Shown here: positions 1 to 7,621 of the stretch, one piece after another
Numbering within the stretch: position 1 is the stretch's first letter
Layout of the letters: each line of letters opens with the position of its first letter
NCBI RefSeq assembly: GCF_003999975.1
Contig: NZ_RJAC01000001.1
Location: forward strand, 992,001-1,056,000
DNA from: Actinoplanes solisilvae
GTDB lineage: Bacteria > Actinomycetota > Actinomycetes > Mycobacteriales > Micromonosporaceae
DNA length: 64,000 nt
Direction: 5' to 3'
Made by a program: the position numbers and the translations under genes
The notes under the pieces: model-generated
The model's database searches: none
Told to the model about the DNA's origin: nothing
The model's input: the letters and a program-made list of their open reading frames with translations, nothing else

Positions 1-1399
1 TGATCAGCGCGTTGTAGAGCTGGGCCTGGGCGCCGTTGCCGTCGTTCAGCGACGGGAGGCCGCCGATCGACATGTTGATCACGTCCACGCCACGGTTGAT
101 GACCAGGTCGGCCATGCCGGTGGTCAGCGCGGCGTTGGTGCAGCCGCCGCCCCACGAGCAGGCCCGCGACGAGACGATCTTGGCGCCGGGCGCCTGACCG
201 TCGAAGGCCGCGTTGCCGAACAGGTCGTTGCCCGCGGCGATGCCGGCCACGTGTGACGCGTGCAGGCTCTCCGGGATGCCGATGCTGACGAAGTCGGCCA
301 GCTGACCGGGCAGACCGGCCGGCGTGAGGTCGACGTCCTCGCGGTACTCGACGACGAACGGCATGCGCTCGACCACCGCGGTGGCGGCGTTGTCGGTGCC
401 GAAGTGGCCGATGTCGAACTTCTCCTTGTACGGCCGCATGACGGCGTCGTCGGTGAAGTCGAGGTTCTGGTTGGTGTCGACCCGGATGTCGTGACTGTTC
501 GGGTCGTAGAGGATGCCCCACGTGTCGGTCGCGTCGCCGTCGCGGTTGACGTCACCGGCGGCGTCCGATTCGGTGGTGACCGTCTCGCTGAAGCGGTTGA
601 TCCGCCAGTTGCCGGCCGGGGCCTTCCAGCTACCACCCGCGTACGTGAAGGTGGGGCCGGACACGGCGGTGAGCATCGCGCGCCACGAGCCGTCGCCCTC
701 GAGCAGCGGGTCGGTCGCGGTAACCCAGTCGACGATCTTGCGCTCGCCGGTGGTGGTCTTCGCGAGGGCCGGGTGGTCGATGTCCACACCGGAGTCCATG
801 ATGCCGATCGTGATGCCGCGACCGTCGTACTTCGGGTTCTTCTTCTTGAAGTCCACCGAGCCGGTCTCGTCGGTCGGCATGTACGGGTTCGCGGCGGGCG
901 TCTTCGGGCCGGGCGCGGCGAGCGGCTTGGGCTGCTGGCCGTGCTTGTCGCGCTGAACGCCGGTCTCCGGCAGTTTGATCGTCTCTTCGAGGTCGACGGC
1001 GGTGATGCCGGCGAGGTTGGCCGCCGCGAGCACCTTGCCGATCGGCACCGACGCGAGCACGTAGCCGATCTGGTCGAAGCGCCGGGTGACGACGCCTCCG
1101 AGTCCCTTGATCTTGGCGGCGACGTCGGCGGCCTTACCGTCCTCGGTGGCGACGATGACCGTGACGTACTTCTTGTTGGCTGCTTCGGCCTGGGCCAGCA
1201 ACTCGGCGTCGTGCGCGCCGAGGGTGTCGGCCGGCGCCTCCTTGGGGGTGGCGGGGTTCTCGGCCGCGTTGAGAACGGACGGGGCCGCGCCGGGTGCCGC
1301 CGAGGCCGGGAGCGCGCTGCTCAGCGACGCGCCGGCGGCAACACCGACGGCCAGCACTGAGGTGAACGTTCGCCGGCCCCATGTGGATTGTTGTCTCAC
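1..1399 (-). CDS. Secreted S8 family (subtilisin-like) serine peptidase, C-terminus beyond window
   Basis: Extracellular serine protease of the subtilase family; its 3' end lies outside the window. The GTG at 1399 is preceded by GGAGG at good spacing and opens a Sec signal peptide (basic VRQQSTWGRR, hydrophobic core, then a PASAAP-like cleavage site). A propeptide-like region follows (about residues 60-140, containing KYVTVIVATEDGKA). The catalytic Asp is D202 in GIMDSGVDIDHP and the catalytic His is H380 in LHASHVAG. The Ser region is not in the window. About 178 residues separate Asp and His, far more than in classical subtilisins; an insertion of this kind is known in tripeptidyl-peptidase II-like subtilases. 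The His motif reads HASHVAG rather than HGTHVAG. The substrate is not predictable. Confidence 0.9.
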   Translation of the reverse strand, partial: MRQQSTWGRRTFTSVLAVGVAAGASLSSALPASAAPGAAPSVLNAAENPATPKEAPADTLGAHDAELLAQAEAANKKYVTVIVATEDGKAADVAAKIKGLGGVVTRRFDQIGYVLASVPIGKVLAAANLAGITAVDLEETIKLPETGVQRDKHGQQPKPLAAPGPKTPAANPYMPTDETGSVDFKKKNPKYDGRGITIGIMDSGVDIDHPALAKTTTGERKIVDWVTATDPLLEGDGSWRAMLTAVSGPTFTYAGGSWKAPAGNWRINRFSETVTTESDAAGDVNRDGDATDTWGILYDPNSHDIRVDTNQNLDFTDDAVMRPYKEKFDIGHFGTDNAATAVVERMPFVVEYREDVDLTPAGLPGQLADFVSIGIPESLHASHVAGIAAGNDLFGNAAFDGQAPGAKIVSSRACSWGGGCTNAALTTGMADLVINRGVDVINMSIGGLPSLNDGNGAQAQLYNALI

Positions 1400-1421
1400 G
1401 TACGGGTCCTCCGGAAGGAAG

Positions 1422-1447
1422 GCGCCCAGCGGGGGTTCACTGGGCGC
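1422..1447 (-). promoter_or_regulatory. Leader hairpin upstream of the S8 peptidase
   Basis: A perfect 8-bp inverted repeat (GCGCCCAG and CTGGGCGC, 10-nt loop) lies about 23 bases before the GTG start, just upstream of the ribosome binding site. It could affect mRNA stability or translation. No T-tract follows, so it does not look like a terminator. The function is inferred only. Confidence 0.4.
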
Positions 1448-1632
1448 ATTCTCCGGATCTTCCGATTGATCGGGATAGAAGTCACTACGGTCGATGACGT
1501 TGTGACTTGCCCGTGACATTAGGTTCGACGCATCATTTCGCGCGGGTTACCGCAGGTCACGCCATCCGCAGCCGTATCGACGCATGCGAAAGCATTTGTC
1601 CCGTACGATCCACACGCTCGGCGATCATGCGG

Positions 1633-2817
1633 TCACCTGTCCGATCGGGCAGAACTTTTCCGCCCGAGTGTGATGTGGACAGTCACCAGCCCGACGAGTA
1701 GAACGGCGATCAACTCGATCGACGCCGGCACGAGCGGGGTCAGCAACACCAGCACGACGATCCCCGGCGGCACGAACCGGAAGAAGCCGTTGCGCTCGGG
1801 GCGCAGATGCAGCAGCCATACGAAGAACAGGTAGACGGCCACCGGCACAGCGATCGCGTACGACGCCAGGGTCGTCGAGATCTCGGCATCATGCGCGACG
1901 AAGTCGACCCGCACCGCGAGGCCCGCCCCGACCGCCGCGGCCGCCGCGAAGATGAAGTAGTGGCCGTAACCCCACAGCAGCGACGTTCGCAGCGAATTCA
2001 GCATGTCCCCCGCGTTCTTGGCGAAGTAGATCCACCACAGGGCGAAGACGATGATCACGCCGGCGATCGCGAGACGGATCAGCGCGGCCTCGTGCATGAT
2101 GTCCGGGCCGAAGCCGGCCTGCACCGCGATCGTCGCCGCCATCACCGACTCACCCAGCACGATGAGGGTGAACAGACCGTACCGCTCGGCGATGTGGTGC
2201 GGGTGATAGGTGGTCGGACCGCCGGGTGCCCGTTCAGCCCAGATCGGCACGGCCAGTTCGAGCAGCGCGAGGGCGACGAAGACGGGCAGCATCGTCGCCG
2301 GTTCGTCGGGCACCAGCAGCCGCAGCAACCAGAGCACCTGGACGGCGCTCACCCCGATCGCGTAGCGCATGGCGGTCGCACGACGCTGCGGATCGGCCCG
2401 GGCCGCGCGCAGCCACTGCCCGACCGTGGCCAGGCGCATGATGACGTACCCGATCGTGATGACAGTGAAGTTCGTGTGATCGAACGCCTCCTCGACACCG
2501 GCCGCCAGCACCAGCGCACCGACGATCTGCACCAGCGTGGTGAGGCGATAGACGTCGTCGTCGGTGTCGTAGGCGGAAGCGAACCAGGTGAAGTTCATCC
2601 ACGCCCACCAGATCGAGAAGAAGACCAGCAGAAAGCCGCGTACGCCGTCCAGCACCTCCCCCTCGGCGATCGAGTGATGCAGCGGCAGCGCGGCCTGGGA
2701 CACGGCGACCACGAAACAGAGATCGAAGAAGAGCTCGAGCGGCGTCGACACCCGGTGCGGCTCATCGGACGAACGGGCGCGCATCGGAGTCAGCCAGCGG
2801 CGGTACGGACTGGTCAC
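1633..2817 (-). CDS. Low temperature requirement A (LtrA) family membrane protein
   Basis: Multi-pass membrane protein of the LtrA family (named from Listeria; molecular role unclear). The N-terminal signature is clear: TPLELFFDLCFVVAVSQAA, then SIWWAWMNFTWFASAYDTDD. The central HHIAERYGLFTLIVLGESV motif is also typical. At least ten hydrophobic segments run through the protein, which ends in a short basic tail. The reading frame stays open upstream to 3273, but that stretch overlaps the divergent neighbour and has low-complexity composition, so it is not coding. The GTG at 2817 is chosen as start; the ATG at 2784 is an alternative, and neither has a strong ribosome binding site. The gene is divergent from the Hsp70-like gene at 2912, across less than 100 bp. 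Confidence 0.85.
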   Translation of the reverse strand: MTSPYRRWLTPMRARSSDEPHRVSTPLELFFDLCFVVAVSQAALPLHHSIAEGEVLDGVRGFLLVFFSIWWAWMNFTWFASAYDTDDDVYRLTTLVQIVGALVLAAGVEEAFDHTNFTVITIGYVIMRLATVGQWLRAARADPQRRATAMRYAIGVSAVQVLWLLRLLVPDEPATMLPVFVALALLELAVPIWAERAPGGPTTYHPHHIAERYGLFTLIVLGESVMAATIAVQAGFGPDIMHEAALIRLAIAGVIIVFALWWIYFAKNAGDMLNSLRTSLLWGYGHYFIFAAAAAVGAGLAVRVDFVAHDAEISTTLASYAIAVPVAVYLFFVWLLHLRPERNGFFRFVPPGIVVLVLLTPLVPASIELIAVLLVGLVTVHITLGRKSSARSDR

Positions 2818-2911
2818 GAACACATCAGATCCCGTACGCGGCCCGGGCGCAGCGAGCCCGATCACGCAACGCCGCCGGGGCGCCACGCTGACGTCGTACG
2901 CAGGTCGTAGC

Positions 2912-5620
2912 ATGACGCGCGTGACCGAAGGCTTCGTGCTCGGCGTCGATCTGGGGACCTCGCACACCGTGGCCATGCTGCGCCGCCCCGACGGGCGCAC
3001 CAGGCCGCTGCTGTTCGACGGGCGTCCCCTGCTGCCGTCGGCGGTCCACCTCGACATCTCCGGCCGCCTGCACGTCGGCGCCGACGCGATCCGGCTCGGC
3101 CACGCCGACCCCGGCCGCCTCGAGCCGCACCCGAAACGCCACATCGACGACGACCTGGTGATGCTCGGCGACGGCGCGACCGTGCCGGTCGCCGACCTGC
3201 TCGCCGCCCTGCTCACCGAGGTCGCCCGCGAAGCCGTGGCCACCACCGGTTTCCTGCCGCCGGCCACCGTCACCTATCCCGCCTCGTGGGGCGCGCCCCG
3301 CCGAGCCGTGCTGACCGAGGCGCTGGGCAAAGCCGGGTGGCCACCCGAGACGGCCCTGCTGCCCGAGCCGGTCGCGGCCGCGCGCTACTTCGCCGAGGTG
3401 CTGCGCCGGCCGCTGCCGGTCGGCCGCTCACTGGCCGTCTTCGACCTCGGCGGCGGCACCCTCGACATCGCCGTGGTGCGCCACGACGGCCCCGGCGCGG
3501 CGTTCTCGGTCACCGCGTCCGGCGGCGCCGACGACCTCGGCGGGCTCGACGTCGACGCCGCCCTCGCCGAACACCTGGGCAAGTCGCTGGCCGGGTCCGA
3601 GCCCGAGGCGTGGCGCACGCTCACCGAGCCGGTGTCGCTGGCCCAGTGGCGGGCACGGCGCCAATTCTGGGAAGACGTCCGCGGCGCCAAAGAGATGCTG
3701 TCCCGCAGCTCGTTCGCCCCGATCGCGGTGCCCGGCGTCGAACACGCGGTGCACCTGACCCGCGAAGAGCTCGAGGCCGCAGCCGATCCCCTCGTACGCC
3801 GAGGCGTGTCCGAAGCCGCCGCGGTAATCGAGGCGGCCGGATTGAAGCCCGCCGAACTCGCCGGGCTGTTCCTGGTGGGCGGCTCGTCGCGCATCCCGCT
3901 CGTGGCCCGGCTGCTGCACGCCGAGCTGGGCATCGCGCCGACCGTGCTCGAACAGCCCGAACTGCCGGTCGCCGAAGGAGCCACCCTGCCCCCCGCCTCC
4001 GACCCCATGCCGGGGTCGCACACCGCCGCCGCGTCCGCCTCGGGGCCGCACACCGCCGCCGCGTCCGCTGATTCGCTGTTCGGCCCGACGACCGGCGTTC
4101 CCGTTTCCCCGGCCGCCCCGGCCCCGGCCCCCGCCGATGATCGGCACTACGCCGAGCCGGTCGACCCGTGGGCCGAGGCATCCGGTGCCCTGCCCAGCTC
4201 GGCCGGACCGGGCTCCTACGGCCCGCCCAGCGCCGAGCCCTGGCTGGCCTCCGACACCCCCCGCCCGGCCGAGCCGCGCCGCAACCGTCGCCTGTGGCTC
4301 GTCGCGAGCGCGGCGATCACCGCCGCCGCAGTGTTCGCCGGGGCCGGCCTGACCTGGGCCTTCTGGCCCAAATATCCGGCCCTCGACTATCAGACGCTGG
4401 GCGAACCGGTCCGCGTCACCCCGGCCGTCCCCCTCGGCTCAGCCTGGAAAGACGCCGTCGTCCGCGGCGACCGTGCCTACCTGGGCAGCGCCGACTACGA
4501 CAGCGGCCGGGTCGGCGTCGTCGCCATCGACACCGGGTCGACCAAACCGGCCTGGACCAACGCCGACATCGGCACCGCCCAGCGCTGGCAGTCGATGGTC
4601 GCCCTGCCCGGCGGCGTCGCCCTGTTCAGCGAAACCGACACCGGCACCGACAGCAGCCAGCTGATCGTCCTCGGCGCCGACCGCGGCGACAAACTCTGGC
4701 AACGCACCCTCAAGCGCAACGACCTCGTCTACTTCGTCGGCGACTCCGCCGTGGTGGCCGACCGCACCGGCAAACAACTCCTCGGCCTCGACGTCGGCAC
4801 CGGCGAACAGAAATGGCGGATGCCCGACCCCGAAGGCTCCACACCACCCGCCGTCGTCGCTGTGACCACCCCCACCGACCTGGGCGGCCCGGCCACCCCC
4901 ACCGGGCGGCCCCTCGCCCCCGACCTGGGCGACGACCCCCGCCTCGTGCAGATCGGCGGCGACCGCGGCGCCCGCGTGATCGACGCGAACACCGGCAAGG
5001 TGCTCGCCTCCCGCCCCAACGTGGCCCGCCCCGACGACGAAGTGATCGCCCACAACGGCCGCCTCATCGTGCGCGGCTCCGAAGACATCCACCGCATCGT
5101 CACGTACGGCCTCGACAACCTCGACGGCGACGCCATCGCCTACACCGCCCAGTCGGCGACCGCCCGCCTCACCGGCCTCACCCCCTGCGGCGACAACCGG
5201 GTCTGCATGATCGAAGGCACCGGCTACGGCGACGAACAAGCCAGAGTGGTCGCGGTCGACGTCGCCGAGAACAAACGACTGTGGCAGGCCGCCGCCCCGT
5301 CAGCCGACAAACTGATCCCCGTCGGCGAGGCCGTCCTCGTCACCTACTCCAACACCACCCGGCTGATCGACGCGAACGGCGCCGAACTGTGGTCCCGCAA
5401 AGCCGCCGCCGCCCGCCTCGACGCCGGCAACATACTCGAATTCAGCAAACCGTTTGCCGGGTACGCCGACGACCCCGCCCTCGCCGGCCGCCACCTCGGC
5501 GACGACCCCGTGCAACTCGGCCCGCTCGCCGGCATCCAGACCGAAAGCTGCTCGTGGAACGCGACCCACCTGGCCTGCGCCGCCGACAAAGACTTCGTCC
5601 TCATCAAATACGCCGGATGA
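2912..5620 (+). CDS. Hsp70-type ATPase domain fused through a membrane segment to a PQQ-like beta-propeller
   Basis: Fusion protein of 902 residues. Residues 1 to about 350 form an Hsp70/DnaK nucleotide-binding domain: phosphate-1 motif GVDLGTSHT, phosphate-2 motif AVFDLGGGTLDIAVV, and adenosine motif LVGGSSRIPLV. The DnaK substrate-binding domain is missing. A Pro/Ala-rich linker (about 355-455) leads to one hydrophobic segment (about 460-485, LVASAAITAAAVFAGAGLTWAF). The C-terminal 400 residues then form a PQQ-like WD/propeller repeat region (LLGLDVGTGEQKWRMP, VIDANTGKV, VAVDVAENKRLWQ). The predicted topology is ATPase inside the cell and propeller outside. This resembles PknD-type receptor kinases, with an Hsp70 ATPase in place of the kinase. 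The partner and substrate are unknown. The start is ATG 2912; the GTG at 2921 is possible. Confidence 0.85.
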   Translation: MTRVTEGFVLGVDLGTSHTVAMLRRPDGRTRPLLFDGRPLLPSAVHLDISGRLHVGADAIRLGHADPGRLEPHPKRHIDDDLVMLGDGATVPVADLLAALLTEVAREAVATTGFLPPATVTYPASWGAPRRAVLTEALGKAGWPPETALLPEPVAAARYFAEVLRRPLPVGRSLAVFDLGGGTLDIAVVRHDGPGAAFSVTASGGADDLGGLDVDAALAEHLGKSLAGSEPEAWRTLTEPVSLAQWRARRQFWEDVRGAKEMLSRSSFAPIAVPGVEHAVHLTREELEAAADPLVRRGVSEAAAVIEAAGLKPAELAGLFLVGGSSRIPLVARLLHAELGIAPTVLEQPELPVAEGATLPPASDPMPGSHTAAASASGPHTAAASADSLFGPTTGVPVSPAAPAPAPADDRHYAEPVDPWAEASGALPSSAGPGSYGPPSAEPWLASDTPRPAEPRRNRRLWLVASAAITAAAVFAGAGLTWAFWPKYPALDYQTLGEPVRVTPAVPLGSAWKDAVVRGDRAYLGSADYDSGRVGVVAIDTGSTKPAWTNADIGTAQRWQSMVALPGGVALFSETDTGTDSSQLIVLGADRGDKLWQRTLKRNDLVYFVGDSAVVADRTGKQLLGLDVGTGEQKWRMPDPEGSTPPAVVAVTTPTDLGGPATPTGRPLAPDLGDDPRLVQIGGDRGARVIDANTGKVLASRPNVARPDDEVIAHNGRLIVRGSEDIHRIVTYGLDNLDGDAIAYTAQSATARLTGLTPCGDNRVCMIEGTGYGDEQARVVAVDVAENKRLWQAAAPSADKLIPVGEAVLVTYSNTTRLIDANGAELWSRKAAAARLDAGNILEFSKPFAGYADDPALAGRHLGDDPVQLGPLAGIQTESCSWNATHLACAADKDFVLIKYAG

Positions 5621-5623
5621 CAA

Positions 5624-5659
5624 AGCCGGGCGGCCTCCCCAAAGGGAAACCGCCCGGCT
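5624..5659. terminator. Bidirectional hairpin terminator between convergent genes
   Basis: Perfect 10-bp stem (AGCCGGGCGG paired with CCGCCCGGCT, 16-nt loop) in the 54-bp gap between the Hsp70-like gene and the msiK-type gene. Its position suits termination from both sides. U-tracts are weak, as is common in actinomycetes. Confidence 0.75.
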
Positions 5660-5674
5660 GTACTACTCAGTCGT

Positions 5675-6760
5675 TCAGATGCGAGCGCCGGTCTCCGCGT
5701 GGAAGACGTGCAGCGCGTTCGCCTGCGGCTTGATGAACACGGTCTCACCCATGTTCGGCATCGTGCGGCGCTCGGTGCGCACCACGAACCGCTCCTGCGT
5801 GCCGGCCAGGTCGGCGTGACCGTAAACGTTCGCGTCCGAACCGAGGTCCTCGACCAGGTCGACGACGATCGGCAGCGCGCCCTCGGAATCCGACACGATG
5901 TTCGCGGCCTCCGGCCGGAAACCGACGGTGACGTTGCCACCGTCGTTCTTCGCGCCCGCGACCTGCTCCCGGCTCAACGGCAGGTGGAACACCCCGAAGT
6001 TCGCGCCCGAATCAGTCAGCGGAACAGTCTTGATGTTCATGGCCGGCGAACCCATGAAACCGGCGACGAACACGTTGCCAGGGGTGTCGTAAAGCGCCCG
6101 CGGAGTGTCGACCTGCTGCAGAACACCATCGAGCATGACCGCCACCCGGTGCCCCATCGTCATGGCCTCGACCTGGTCGTGGGTCACATAGACGGTCGTG
6201 ACACCCAGCTTGGCCTGCAGCGTCGCAATCTGCGAACGGGTCTGGACACGCAGCTTCGCGTCAAGGTTCGACAGCGGCTCATCCATGAGGAACACCTGCG
6301 GCTCACGCACAATCGCGCGGCCCATCGCGACACGCTGCCGCTGACCACCCGAGAGCGCCTTCGGCTTACGCGACAGGTACTCGTCGAGCTGCAGAAGAGC
6401 CGCGGCCTCCTTCACCCGACGGTCGATCTCGGCCTTCGAAGTCTTACGCAGCTTCAGAGCGAACGCCATGTTCTCGTACACCGACATGTGCGGGTACAGC
6501 GCGTAGTTCTGGAACACCATCGCGATGTCACGCGACTTCGGCGGGAGATTCGTGACGTCCTTGCCCGAGATCAGGATGCGGCCACGGTCGACATCCTCCA
6601 GACCCGCGAGCATGCGCAGGCTGGTGGACTTACCACAACCGGAAGGGCCGACCAGAACAAGGAACTCTCCGTCACCGATCTCGAGATTCAACTCGTTGAC
6701 CGCCGGGCGCTCAGACCCCGGGTAGATGCGCGACGCCTTGTCATAAGTAACGGTAGCCAT
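5675..6760 (-). CDS. msiK: Sugar ABC transporter ATP-binding protein, MsiK/UgpC type
   Basis: Cytoplasmic ATPase of 361 residues of the MalK/UgpC/MsiK family. It has Walker A GPSGCGKST (38-46), signature LSGGQRQRVAMGRAI, Walker B VFLMDEPLSNLDAKLR, H-loop YVTHDQVEAM and a C-terminal regulatory OB-like region (VGFRPEA). In Streptomyces a single MsiK energises many carbohydrate importers that lack their own ATPase. Here no permease or binding-protein gene is adjacent, which fits such a shared role. The CsnEFG-like importer later in the window (37972-41105) has no ATPase gene and is a likely client (inference). The start is ATG 6760, with a GGAAAGGAAG ribosome binding site upstream; the open frame extends to 6847 but that part is not convincing. 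The symbol is assigned by resemblance. Confidence 0.88.
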   Translation of the reverse strand: MATVTYDKASRIYPGSERPAVNELNLEIGDGEFLVLVGPSGCGKSTSLRMLAGLEDVDRGRILISGKDVTNLPPKSRDIAMVFQNYALYPHMSVYENMAFALKLRKTSKAEIDRRVKEAAALLQLDEYLSRKPKALSGGQRQRVAMGRAIVREPQVFLMDEPLSNLDAKLRVQTRSQIATLQAKLGVTTVYVTHDQVEAMTMGHRVAVMLDGVLQQVDTPRALYDTPGNVFVAGFMGSPAMNIKTVPLTDSGANFGVFHLPLSREQVAGAKNDGGNVTVGFRPEAANIVSDSEGALPIVVDLVEDLGSDANVYGHADLAGTQERFVVRTERRTMPNMGETVFIKPQANALHVFHAETGARI

Positions 6761-6899
6761 GCTGAAACAGACTTCCTTTCCACCGGCAGGAACGTGCCGG
6801 ACGATCCGAGTGGAGGAACAGCCCCGTAAACGTAAATCTTTTTCCACGACATGCCAAGGAAGCCCAACAACTTCACAGCCGTTATGCTGGCCCCTGCCC

Positions 6900-6973
6900 G
6901 CCCCTGTAGCTCAGCTGGCCAGAGCACCCGTCTTGTAAACGGGAGGTCGTCGGTTCGATCCCGACCGGGGGCT
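6900..6973 (+). tRNA. tRNA-Thr (anticodon TGT)
   Basis: A 74-nt cloverleaf can be drawn by hand. The acceptor GCCCCTG pairs with CGGGGGC (one T-G pair), the D arm begins GCTCAGCTGG, the anticodon stem is CCCGT/ACGGG around loop CTTGTAA (anticodon TGT, threonine), and the T arm is GTCGG-TTCGATC-CCGAC. CCA is not encoded. A -10-like TATGCT (6883-6888) stands just upstream. The spacer downstream holds a minisatellite; no integrase or attachment-site duplication is seen. Confidence 0.95.
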
Positions 6974-7621
6974 CGTCAGGGAGCCCTTTGTCTGCGGAGT
7001 GCGCAGACCTGGCTTCCTCGCATTCCTCCCTGGGGGCCGAGCCCCCAGACCCCCACGTTACGGTGGTTGCGCTGGGGAAGCGGTTGCTGTGGAAGGCCCT
7101 TCGGGCCCACGGGCCGCTTCCGGGCCCACGGGCCGCATCCGGGCCCACGGGCCGCATCCGGGCCCACGGGCCGCTTCCGGGCCCACGGGCCGCATCCAGG
7201 CCCACGGGCCGCATCCAGGCCCACGGGCCGCATCCAGGCCCACGGGCCGCATCCGGGCTACCGGCCACTCCCGGCCCACCGGCCCTTCCTGCCCGCCAGG
7301 GTCTCGGTCCTTCCTGCCCGCCTGGTCTAGGTCCTCGTTGGCGGCACCGGTCGGGTCTCCTTCGGTGCCTCTCGGGGTGGACGCACCGGCGCGGATCTGG
7401 GCCTTGGCCCACGTCTCTGGCCCTGGATCGACGCCCGGGTCGGGCGCGCAGGCGCGTGGGTCGTTCTTTTCCGCCTTGGAGATCAGGACAAAACTTCTGC
7501 AAATCTGGCAAAGCGGGCTGTGGGTGGTGATGGTGTTTCGCGAGCAGGAACGGTTAAGTGATCCGCTGGCGGATGATGAACGCCGCAACCAGGCACTATG
7601 ACTGGGCCTGCGACAAGAACC
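6974..7621. other. Intergenic spacer of about 650 bp between tRNA-Thr and the Ser/Thr kinase gene
   Basis: No convincing gene is visible. The open frames here exist on both strands and in several phases at once, and are by-products of the GC-rich 19-bp tandem array at 7103-7254. After the array come decaying copies (to about 7320) and unstructured sequence leading to the kinase promoter region. Confidence 0.6.
7103..7254. repeat. 19-bp GC-rich tandem repeat, 8 copies, palindromic unit
   Basis: Eight head-to-tail copies of the 19-bp unit GGGCCCACGGGCCGCATCC. Copies differ only at position 1 (G or A) and in the CTT/CAT stretch; degenerate copies continue past 7255. Each unit contains the dyad GGCCC-AC-GGGCC, so the array can form a ladder of small hairpins on either strand. 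The period is not a multiple of three and there are no unique spacers, so it is neither a coding repeat nor a CRISPR array. Confidence 0.95.

Noticed and set aside
260..1360. 366-residue open frame on plus
   Set aside because: Antisense to the subtilase, whose catalytic motifs fix the minus strand as coding.
4168..5733. 521-residue Arg/Pro-rich open frame on plus
   Set aside because: Out-of-phase shadow of the propeller half of the Hsp70 fusion.
7103..7254. Possible CRISPR array
   Set aside because: Units of 19 bp follow each other with no unique spacers, and no cas genes are present.
6900..7260. Integrated element using tRNA-Thr as attachment site
   Set aside because: No integrase gene and no second copy of the tRNA 3' end is visible nearby.
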